From Streptomyces griseicoloratus (lineage in GTDB: Bacteria; Actinomycetota; Actinomycetes; Streptomycetales; Streptomycetaceae), in NCBI RefSeq assembly GCF_014534645.1, contig NZ_JACVQF010000162.1, positions 48,046 to 112,045 of the forward strand: a stretch of DNA of 64,000 nucleotides, in the 5' to 3' direction. Positions 8,202 to 16,800 of the stretch are shown in pieces. Position 1 is the stretch's first letter. Every line of letters begins with the position of its first letter. The position numbers and the translations under genes were made by a program. The notes beneath the pieces were generated by a model. The model ran no database searches. It was not told where the DNA came from and saw nothing but the letters and a program-made list of their open reading frames with translations.

Positions 8202-9695
8202 ATGACCTCCTCTTCTTCCCCTTCCCAGGACACCAAGCGTCTTGCGCGCGCCTACCCCGAGGGCCTTCGGGCCGATGCCCTGATGGAAGAGGACGTCGCC
8301 TGGAGCCACGAGATCGACCCGGAGTGGGACGGCGAGCAGTTCGACCGCTCCGACCGCGCGGCTCTGCGCCGGGTGGCGGGCCTCTCCACAGAGCTCGAGG
8401 ACGTCACCGAGGTCGAGTACCGCCAGCTCCGTCTGGAGCGGGTCGTCCTCGTCGGCGTATGGACCTCGGGCACGGTGCAGGACGCCGAGAACTCCCTCGC
8501 CGAGCTCGCCGCCCTCGCCGAGACGGCGGGTGCGCTCGTGCTCGACGGTGTCATCCAGCGCCGCGACAAGCCCGACGCCGCCACCTACATCGGGTCCGGC
8601 AAGGCCGAGGAGCTGCGGGACATCGTCCTCGACACGGGCGCGGACACCGTCATCTGCGACGGTGAGCTCAGCCCGGGCCAGCTGATCCACCTCGAGGACG
8701 TCGTCAAGGTCAAGGTCATCGACCGTACGGCCCTGATCCTGGACATCTTCGCCCAGCACGCCAAGTCCCGGGAGGGCAAGGCGCAGGTCGCGCTCGCGCA
8801 GATGCAGTACATGCTGCCGAGGCTCCGGGGCTGGGGTCAGTCGCTGTCCCGGCAGATGGGCGGCGGCAAGGGCGGCGGCCTCGCGACCCGTGGTCCCGGT
8901 GAGACCAAGATCGAGACGGACCGGCGCCGGATCCGCGAGAAGATGGCGAAGATGCGCCGGGAGATCGCGGAGATGAAGACCGGCCGCGAGATCAAGCGCC
9001 AGGAGCGCAAGCGCCACAAGGTGCCGTCCGTCGCCATCGCGGGCTACACCAACGCGGGCAAGTCCTCGCTGCTCAACCGCCTCACGGGCGCGGGTGTGCT
9101 CGTCGAGAACGCCCTGTTCGCGACCCTCGACCCGACCGTGCGCCGGGCCGAGACCCCGAGCGGACGGCTGTACACGCTGGCGGACACCGTCGGCTTCGTC
9201 CGTCACCTGCCGCACCACCTGGTCGAGGCGTTCCGCTCCACGATGGAGGAGGTCGGCGAGTCCGACCTGATCCTGCACGTGGTGGACGGTTCGCACCCGG
9301 CTCCGGAGGAGCAGCTGGCTGCCGTGCGCGAGGTGATCAGGGACGTCGGCGCCACCGACGTACCCGAGATCGTCGTGATCAACAAGGCCGACCTGGCCGA
9401 TCCGCTGGTGCTCCAGCGGCTGATGCGGATCGAGAAGCGGTCCGTCGCCGTCTCGGCGCGCACCGGCCGGGGCATCGACGAGCTGCTCGGCCTGATCGAC
9501 AACGAGCTGCCCCGACCGTCGGTCGAGATCGAGGCGCTGGTGCCGTACACGCACGGCAAGCTGGTCGCGCGCGCCCATGACGAGGGCGAGGTGATCTCCG
9601 AGGAGCACACCGCGGAAGGCACCCTGCTCAAGGTGCGGGTGCACGAGGAGCTGGCGGCGGAGCTCACGCCGTACGCTCCGGCGTCGCTCGCCTGA
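8202..9695 (+). CDS. hflX: GTPase HflX
   Basis: 497 residues. HflX is a ribosome-associated GTPase that splits stalled or hibernating 70S ribosomes. The N-terminal HflX domain contains YIGSGKAEEL; the glycine-rich linker GGGKGGGLATRGPGETKIET and a long coiled coil follow; the G domain carries G1 GYTNAGKSS (281-289), G3 DTVGFVRHLP and G4 NKAD. ATG at 8202 is preceded by AAGGA four bases away. It is longer than E. coli HflX (about 426) because of an actinobacterial N-terminal extension. A strong bidirectional terminator follows. Confidence 0.95.
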   Translation: MTSSSSPSQDTKRLARAYPEGLRADALMEEDVAWSHEIDPEWDGEQFDRSDRAALRRVAGLSTELEDVTEVEYRQLRLERVVLVGVWTSGTVQDAENSLAELAALAETAGALVLDGVIQRRDKPDAATYIGSGKAEELRDIVLDTGADTVICDGELSPGQLIHLEDVVKVKVIDRTALILDIFAQHAKSREGKAQVALAQMQYMLPRLRGWGQSLSRQMGGGKGGGLATRGPGETKIETDRRRIREKMAKMRREIAEMKTGREIKRQERKRHKVPSVAIAGYTNAGKSSLLNRLTGAGVLVENALFATLDPTVRRAETPSGRLYTLADTVGFVRHLPHHLVEAFRSTMEEVGESDLILHVVDGSHPAPEEQLAAVREVIRDVGATDVPEIVVINKADLADPLVLQRLMRIEKRSVAVSARTGRGIDELLGLIDNELPRPSVEIEALVPYTHGKLVARAHDEGEVISEEHTAEGTLLKVRVHEELAAELTPYAPASLA

Positions 9696-9734
9696 CGCTC
9701 GGCGTCGCTCGGCTCGCCCGGCCGTCGATCGTAC

Positions 9735-9770
9735 GAAGGCCCGCCCCCGTTCACGCGGGGGCGGGCCTTC
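9735..9770. terminator. Bidirectional hairpin terminator after hflX
   Basis: Perfect 15-bp stem (9735-9749 with 9756-9770) and 6-nt loop, with TTC after the stem on + and TTC also at the opposite end on -. It lies between convergent hflX and the leftward protease gene. Confidence 0.9.
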
Positions 9771-9782
9771 TGCGTGTGCGGG

Positions 9783-11000
9783 TCACTGACCGCCGTACGC
9801 CTCGCTCATGTTCTCGTACATCGCCTCGGCGTCCCGGCCCAGCTGCGGGCCCGCCAGCCAGGTGTTGTCGGCCGGGCCGATCGAGGTGTTGGAGACCAGC
9901 TTCGTCTCCCCGTCCACCACCCGGAACCAGCCGCCGCCGGAGGAGCCGCCCGTCATGGTGCAGCCGATGCGGTACATCGTCGGCAGGGACGGGCTCAGCG
10001 ACAGCCTGCCGGGCCGGTCGGCGCACTTGAACATCTTCAGGCCGTTGTAGGGCGCCGCGGCCGGATATCCCCAGGCGCCCATGCTGGAGACCTCGGTCGC
10101 GGACGGGGCCGAGAAGTCCACGTCCAGCGCGGCGCCGACCGTCTCCTCCAGGGACTTGGCGCCCTGCTCCGGCTTCACGTGCAGCACGGCGTAGTCGTGG
10201 GCGGCGCCGTCGCCGCCGGTCTCCGAGCCGCCCTGGATCCACTGGTTGGACGTCGACGCCCAGTCGGCCCACCAGGTGCCGTACGGGGCCATCTCCGTCG
10301 TGCTCGCGTTCGCCAGCTGCGCCTCGGACTTGCCGAGGTCGTTGTACGCCGGCACGAACGCGATGTTGCGGTACCAGCCGCCGCTGCCGCCGGCGTGCAC
10401 GCAGTGGCCGGCGGTCCACACCAGGTTGGACTTGCCGGGGTGGTTGACGTCCTTGACGACCGTGCCCGAGCAGACCATCGACCCCTCGGGGGAGTCGAAG
10501 AAGACCTTGCCGACCGGGGCGGCGTTCTCGTGGTACGGCGTCTTCTCCGCCTCGGCCTCGACGGGAGCCGGCTCCGGGTCGCTGACGCCCTGGTCGGCGG
10601 CGGCGTCCTGCGTCGTGATGGTCTTGTCGGCCTCCTTCGCGGACTTCATCCGCTCCGGCTTCCACAGGCCCTCGATCACCGGGTTGACGAAGTCCTTGGC
10701 CTCACTGAGCCACTTGTCCTTGTCCCAGTCCTGCCAGCCGCCGTCCTTCCACTGGTCGACGTCGATGCCGTGCTCCTTCAGCCGGTCGGCGATGTCGGCC
10801 GGGATCTCGACCTTGCCGTCGCCGGCGCTGCCGGCGTCGGCGGCCCGCGAGGCGCCGCCGGTGGGCCTGGCGTCGGCCTCGTCCTTCTCCCCGCCGCCGC
10901 AGGCGGTCGCGGTGAGTGCCAGGGCCGCGACCAGGCCGGCGGCGGCGAGTGCGGTGCGCCGCCCGCGCCGTGGCGCGGCGGGCACAGGTGTGGAACGCAT
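9783..11000 (-). CDS. Trypsin-like serine protease lipoprotein (paralogue A)
   Basis: 405 residues. The signal peptide ends in a lipobox-like LTATAC, so the mature protein is probably lipid-anchored outside the membrane. A roughly 60-residue N-terminal module (LKEHGIDVDQWKDGGW, then DFVNPVIEGLW) precedes a chymotrypsin-fold protease with His in VWTAGHC, Asp in HDYAVLHV and Ser in GGSSGGGWF. ATG at 11000 has GGGGG about nine bases upstream; an upstream ATG at 11036 lacks a ribosome site. It is a close paralogue of the gene just upstream on the same strand and probably arose by tandem duplication. Substrate unknown. Confidence 0.88.
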   Translation of the reverse strand: MRSTPVPAAPRRGRRTALAAAGLVAALALTATACGGGEKDEADARPTGGASRAADAGSAGDGKVEIPADIADRLKEHGIDVDQWKDGGWQDWDKDKWLSEAKDFVNPVIEGLWKPERMKSAKEADKTITTQDAAADQGVSDPEPAPVEAEAEKTPYHENAAPVGKVFFDSPEGSMVCSGTVVKDVNHPGKSNLVWTAGHCVHAGGSGGWYRNIAFVPAYNDLGKSEAQLANASTTEMAPYGTWWADWASTSNQWIQGGSETGGDGAAHDYAVLHVKPEQGAKSLEETVGAALDVDFSAPSATEVSSMGAWGYPAAAPYNGLKMFKCADRPGRLSLSPSLPTMYRIGCTMTGGSSGGGWFRVVDGETKLVSNTSIGPADNTWLAGPQLGRDAEAMYENMSEAYGGQ

Positions 11001-11135
11001 GGTGTGGTGACCCCCGTTGTTGTCGATGAATGTCATGTGCTTGTCATTAATTGACCGGTTCCGGCCGTGGAGCGGTGGGGCGCCGGCGACGTCCGTCGCG
11101 CGGCACACCCCACCGCGCCCGGGCTCAGCGAGCGG

Positions 11136-12368
11136 TCACTGGCCGGCGAACTTGCCGCTGACCGCGTCGTACACGCCCTTGGCCTCCTCGCCCAGCCGCG
11201 GACCGGCCAGCCAGCCGGCCGTCACCGGGCCGATCGAGGTGTTGGACACCAGCGCCGGCTTGCCGTCGGAACCCGTCCCGACCCAGCCGCCGCCGGACGA
11301 GCCGCCGGTCATGGTGCAGCCGATGCGGTACATCGTCGGGTCCGACGCGCTGATCGACAGCCGTCCCGGCTTGTCCTCGCACCGGAACAGCTTCTGACCG
11401 TCGTAGGGCGGCGCGGCCGGGTAGCCGATCGCCGTGAGGTTCTTCGACTGCGGCACCGCGGGGGCGTCGAAGTCCACCGGCAGCGCCGCGCCGACCGTCT
11501 CCTCCAGCGACTTGCCGGTGCCGCCCTTCTCCGGCGTCACGTGGATGACGGCGAAGTCGTACGAGGCGCCGTCGCCGCCCGTCGCACCGCCCTGCTCGAT
11601 CCACTGGTCCGAGGTCTGCGCCCAGTCACCCCACCAGACACCGTAGGGAGCGACCTCCTCCTTGGTGGCGTTCTGCAGTTCCTCGGTGGACTTGCCCGAG
11701 TCGTTGTACGACGGCACGAACGCGATGTTGCGGTACCAGCCGCCCTTCTTGCCCGCGTGGACGCAGTGACCGGCCGTCCACACCAGGTTGGACTTGCCGG
11801 GGTTGGCCGGGTCCTTCACGACCGTCGCCGAGCAGACCATCGAGCCCTCGGGGGAGTCGAAGAGCAGCTTTCCGGCGGTGGCGGCGTTGTCGTGGTACTT
11901 GGGCGGTACGGCCTGCGCCTGGACCGGCGCCGGCTCCGGATCGGTGACGCCCTGGTCACCGGAGAGGTCGCTGTCGTCGACCTGCTGGTCCGGCTCCTGG
12001 GCGTCCCGCATGCGGTCCGGGTCCCACAGGTCCTCGATGATCGGGTTGACGAAGTCCTGCGCCTCGCGCAGCCAGTCGTCCTTGTCCCAGTTCTTCCAGG
12101 CGCCGTTCTTCCACTTGTCGATGTCGATCCCGTGTTCCTTGAGCTTGTCCTTGATGTGGTCCGGGATCTTGATCTCGCCGTTGCCGTTGCTGTCGTCGGC
12201 GACGGACGCGGAGGCCGAGGCGTCGCCGCCCGCCTCGGCGTCGCCCTCGCAGGCGGTCGCGGTGAGCGCGAGCGCCGAGGCGAGCGCCACGGCGGCCGGC
12301 AGGGGGAGGGTTCTGCGCCGCCCGCTCCTGTGTCCGCGAGTGGTGAACGACGGCCGTATGGATCGCAT
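11136..12368 (-). CDS. Trypsin-like serine protease lipoprotein (paralogue B)
   Basis: 410 residues with the same plan as its downstream neighbour: signal peptide with lipobox LTATAC, an acidic low-complexity stretch, the conserved LKEHGIDIDKWKNGAW / DFVNPIIEDLW module, then a trypsin fold with His in VWTAGHC, Asp in YDFAVIHV and Ser in GGSSGGGW. ATG at 12368 is preceded by GGGGGAG about nine bases away. The 135-bp gap to paralogue A and the strand suggest possible co-transcription. The two differ most in the linker between lipobox and N-terminal module, so the duplication is not recent. Confidence 0.88.
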   Translation of the reverse strand: MRSIRPSFTTRGHRSGRRRTLPLPAAVALASALALTATACEGDAEAGGDASASASVADDSNGNGEIKIPDHIKDKLKEHGIDIDKWKNGAWKNWDKDDWLREAQDFVNPIIEDLWDPDRMRDAQEPDQQVDDSDLSGDQGVTDPEPAPVQAQAVPPKYHDNAATAGKLLFDSPEGSMVCSATVVKDPANPGKSNLVWTAGHCVHAGKKGGWYRNIAFVPSYNDSGKSTEELQNATKEEVAPYGVWWGDWAQTSDQWIEQGGATGGDGASYDFAVIHVTPEKGGTGKSLEETVGAALPVDFDAPAVPQSKNLTAIGYPAAPPYDGQKLFRCEDKPGRLSISASDPTMYRIGCTMTGGSSGGGWVGTGSDGKPALVSNTSIGPVTAGWLAGPRLGEEAKGVYDAVSGKFAGQ

Positions 12369-12750
12369 GGTGTTGACTCCCCCTGCTCTGAACGAACGTG
12401 CTGCTGCGGTCGTGCTACCGCATCCGGTTCCGGGGCGGGTTCGTAAGGCCTCGTGACGCCCGGGAACGGCACCACACACTATGCGTTCGCTGTGGGGGAG
12501 TTCCGACGGAACGGCAACGGTTCGGACACAGCCTTCTGACCTGTGACAACTGTCTCAACACGTGGTCGGGCCGCGGTCCTTCGGCTCGTCCGCGCACGCC
12601 TCGGGCACCGCCGTGATCCTCACCGTCCGGGGACGGCCCGGCGTCGCGGCCCGCGTTCCCGAAAGCCGCCACCGCCTCCGGCAGGACGCGTGCACGCGCC
12701 TGTCGACGCCGCCCGCGCATGGAGGCGATCAGTCCCGCGCCGGGAGGCGG
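12369..12750. other. Intergenic region upstream of the protease pair
   Basis: About 380 bp that should hold the promoter of the leftward protease genes and the 3' end of the leftward Nudix-like gene. I see no strong hairpin and no clean -35/-10. A rightward open frame (12398-12616) contains two CxxC pairs (CVRCGG and CDNC) spaced like a small zinc ribbon but has no ribosome site; see findings. Confidence 0.4.
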
Positions 12751-13749
12751 TCAGTCCCGCGGCGGATGATCGCGCATCACGGCGCGTTCGGCCGCCTCGA
12801 CGTCCAGCCGGCCGACCGGATCACCACCCCGCGCCAGCACCGCGGCGCGGACCAGAGCGAGATGGAACAGCGCCGGCGCGCACGGCGTCCAGGCCTCCGC
12901 AGGCTCCTGGGCGATGAACTCCAGGACGCTGCGGGCGTCGCCGGGGACGAAGGCGTGCCGTTCGTGCTCCCACTTGTCCTCGACGCCCTTGCTCCACCGG
13001 TCGCGCAGGTCGTCCTCGCCGAGACCCGGCAGAACCGCCCTGAAGAAGGCCGCCCACTGGTGGTTTCGCAGGTCCAGGCCGAAACCGAGGAGTTCCAGCT
13101 CCGCTTCGCCGGGCAGGACCGCCAGTTCCTCCTTGAGCGCCCGGCGTGCGACGGCGTGCAGGCTGATCGGCGTGCCGTCGGCCGGCAGGTCGTGCTTGCG
13201 GGCGAGGCCCTCGTTGGCGGAGGAGTTCCACCTCCTGCGGTTGCGGCCTTCGACGTTGCCGCTGCGGAACGAGAAGAGCATCTTCCGGTCGACGCCGGTC
13301 TCCACCGCGATGTTCACGCCGAAGCTGCAGGACATGTAGGCGGGGGCCAGGACAGGATCGCCGTGCTCCAGGAACTCCTGCCGCAGCGTCAGGCCGTTCT
13401 CGCGCACCCGGTCCAGGTGGTGGGAGGTGGCCATGAAGTCGTAGTAGTCGGCGGCGGACAGTGACAGCGTGACGACCGGCTCCTCGTCGGTGTGGGTCCG
13501 CGTGCTCACGAACCCGGTGACGGCGAACCGCTCGTTGTTCCAGGCGTGTTTCTCGCCGGCGGCCTCGCGGCGACGCTGTTCCTCCTCGATCTCGCGTCGC
13601 CAGGCGCCGATCTCCGGGGGGAACTTCACCCGCTCGTCGGTGAAGAGCACCCGGACGTTCTCCTCGGAGATGGGCCGCGTGCCGTCGCCCTCGATGACGT
13701 GGCAGTCCGTCTCCCTGCCGACCAAGCGGAACCTGTCACGATCCGACAA
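12751..13749 (-). CDS. Degenerate Nudix-like protein, divergent from the caspase-STAND gene
   Basis: 332 residues, TTG start at 13749 with a strong GGGGGAGGAG six bases upstream. The C-terminal half has the look of a Nudix fold: ARRALKEELAVL (about residues 201-212) lines up with the REUxEExGU part of the Nudix box, followed by LELLGFGLDL and HQWAAFFRAVL beta strands. It keeps the EE pair but lacks the first glutamate and the glycine. The N-terminal half is charged and has no recognisable domain. It shares a 90-bp divergent promoter region with the caspase-STAND gene, so a linked function is plausible. Catalysis is doubtful; ligand binding to a nucleotide derivative is an alternative. Confidence 0.65.
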   Translation of the reverse strand: MSDRDRFRLVGRETDCHVIEGDGTRPISEENVRVLFTDERVKFPPEIGAWRREIEEEQRRREAAGEKHAWNNERFAVTGFVSTRTHTDEEPVVTLSLSAADYYDFMATSHHLDRVRENGLTLRQEFLEHGDPVLAPAYMSCSFGVNIAVETGVDRKMLFSFRSGNVEGRNRRRWNSSANEGLARKHDLPADGTPISLHAVARRALKEELAVLPGEAELELLGFGLDLRNHQWAAFFRAVLPGLGEDDLRDRWSKGVEDKWEHERHAFVPGDARSVLEFIAQEPAEAWTPCAPALFHLALVRAAVLARGGDPVGRLDVEAAERAVMRDHPPRD

Positions 13750-13839
13750 CGGTCGCTCCTCCCCCGTCTGTCACCTGGTGCCCGAGGCGTGCGCCCCAGG
13801 TTGCTGATGCGCCATCATATGTGGCCAGGGGGAGGTGAG

Positions 13840-16800
13840 GTGGCGGTGTCAGGGGAGGCAGACGTCGAGGTGGCACGGTCGTCCGTCGTCGGCACGGTGA
13901 CCATCGACCGGTACGGGTGTCCGCGATTCGACCGGGAGCACCTGGCCACGGCGCGGGAGCGTTTCGTCCAGGCCGCGCGCCGCCTGGGCTTCGCACATGA
14001 CAGGGCGCTGGAGGGCTCCGGGCGGCACGAGGACGTCTACGACGCGGTCTCCGCGTTCGCCCGGCAGCCCGCCGAACGCAAGATCCTCTACTGGACCGGG
14101 CACGGTCAGATCGACGACCCCCATTACCGCCTGGTGTGCGCCGACGGCTACGACGCCGAGGGGAAACTCGTACGGAGCAACACCGTGACGTTCGACGACG
14201 TCGTCACGATGTTCTCCCACGACCCCGCGGACGTCCTGCTGGTGATCGACGCCTGCTATTCCGAGCGCCGCCTCGGCCACGCCGCCATGGCGGATCTGCT
14301 GAACCAGTGGGAACGGCGTGAGGCGAACCGGAGGGCGGGCACGTCTCCCGGCCTGGCCGTCGTCTGCACCGCCCGTGCCGACCAGCAGGCGGAAGCCGGC
14401 CAGTGGGTCGACTGGCTGGTCGACACCGTCAACGACCCCCACGCGGCCGTCAGGACCGAGCACCTCGACGAACGCCTCTTCCACCCGACCGCCAAATCCG
14501 TCGAGCTCAGTCACCTGCTCCACGCGGTCGACGGGCACGTGCCCGACGACGACTGGTCGCAGCGCCCGGTCGCACGCGAGATCCGCCGGCTGCGGCCCGG
14601 GTTCCTGCACAACCCGTACTTCACGAGCAGGCGCTTCCCGCCCGCTCGACGCCCGCCGGACGACCGGTCGTGGTTCAGGCTCGGCCCGGGTCCCGGATCC
14701 CGGGGGGCGTTCAGCACGGGCGGTGACCTGAAGCACTTCTCGGGCCGGCACCGAGCCCTGGGCCGTGTCGTGCGCTGGATGGAGACCCACGACCACGGTC
14801 TCCTGGCGGTCACCGGCCCGGCCGGATCCGGGAAGACCGCGTTCATCGGCTGCCTCGTGCACCTGACGATCCCCGGTTTCCCCGAGACGATGGCGGCCCA
14901 GCCGCCGGCCGTCGTCCAGCCGCGCCCCGACTCGGTGCACGCCGCCGTGCACTGCGCCGGAAAGTCGCTGCACGAACTCGCCGACGACGTCTGCAAGGCC
15001 CTGGAGCCCATGCTGGGACCGCCCGGACAGCAGACGGCGCCACCCGCTCCGGGGGCGGGCGCCACGATCGCCGAACGTGTGGCCTGGGTGGGCGCGCTGG
15101 TCGACGGGGCCGGCAGTCTGGTGCTCGTCTTCGACGGTCTGGACGAGGCCGCCCCCGGCCAGGCCACCGACATCGCCCGGGACTTCCTCAACCCGCTCTC
15201 CGCCGTGCCCGGGGTGAAGGTGCTCGTCGGCACCCGGGACCGGCCCAGACGCACGGCGCCCGGGCGGGTGTCCGAGGAATCCCTGCCCGAGGCGCTGCGG
15301 CAGACCGTTCCGGCGGTCGAACTCGACCAGGACGACGACAGCGAGGCGGACATCGCCCGTCACGTGGGGCGCGTCCTGGCCGCCGAGGGATCGCCGTACG
15401 CGGCGCGCGTGGACGAGCGGATCCAGGCCGCGCAGCGGATCGCGGCGCTCAGCCACCGCAACTTCCTCGTCGCGGACCTGTGCGCCCGGGACCTGGTACG
15501 GCGCGACGAGACCCTTCCCCCTCAGGCGCTGGACGAGATCGCCCGCCGCGGGACCCGCGACCTCGATCCCTTCCTGGACCGGGAGCTGATGGCGGTCGCC
15601 GACGTCATCCCACCGGTGAGCGGGGACGACTGGGAGGACGAGGACGACCCGGACGCGGAGCGCGGACGACGTCTGCGCGACCTGCTGCTGCCCGTGGCGG
15701 CGACGCAGGGCGCCGGACTGCCCGCATCCCTGTGGCTGGTGCTGGCCAACGCGGTGCGTCAGGAGCCCTCCCCGGAGTTCACCGGCGAACTGCTGTCCAG
15801 CGTCGCGAACCGCACGCAGGGTGCCCTGACCGCGTCGGTCTCCGACGACGACCGCGTCCTGCACCGCATGCTGCACCCCAGCTTCGGCGCCTGGCTCCTG
15901 GCGGACACCGACCAGCAACGCCTGCACCGGCGCATCTTCCAGGCCCTGCACCGCCACGCCCGCGGGGACTGGGCCGGCGCCGACCCCTACATCAGGCGGC
16001 ACCTCGCCGCTCATGCGGCACTGGGCGGACGGGACCTGCTCGCCCGGCTGCTGGACGACGACGAGTTCCTGGTCCATGCGGACCCCGACATCCTGCTGCC
16101 GCTGGTCGGCACGGGCCCGGACGCGGGACGGCGGGAGCAGCTCTACCGCCGGGTGGCCGGCGAGTTCCAGCAGCGGCCGTCGCCGCAGGACCGCAGGGCG
16201 CTGCTGCTGGCCGAGCGCCGGGTCCACTACCCGGAGGACTACGTTCCGTCCCGTGCGCAGCTGTGGCGCGACCAGTGGACGGACGCCGGCCCCGAGCCGC
16301 TCCACCAGCAGTGGCCCGGCCCGGCCGGTGCCGTCACCGCGGTCCACTGGTCGGCACACGGGAGCGGCGACGACCTGATCACCGCCGCGGGGCGGGGCGA
16401 GGTGGCCAGCCGCCGGCCCCGTACGGGTCTGCGCACCCGTGTGCACCGGTCCTCGGCCGTGCCCTGGGAGACCGGTGGCTTTCTCTTTGGCGTGTGCGAG
16501 GTGGGCTCGGGCCTCGGACGGATGGTCGCCGCCCTGGACGGCCGGGGCGTGCTGCTGTGGCGCGGTGACGCGAACCTCCCCGTGCACCGGCTGTTCTGGG
16601 GCGGCCGCCCCCAGAGCCTGACCGCCGCGGAGTTCTACGGGCAGTCCTACCTGGCCGCCGCGGACGGGGGCCGGGCGTGGCTGTGGCGCTGGCCGGCCCG
16701 GCACCCGCCCGCCGACCACGAGATCACCCGCGTCTCTCTCGGACTGCCCGCCGCGCGGGTCGCTCTCCTCGCCCTCGACGAGGCCCTGCTGCTGCTCACC

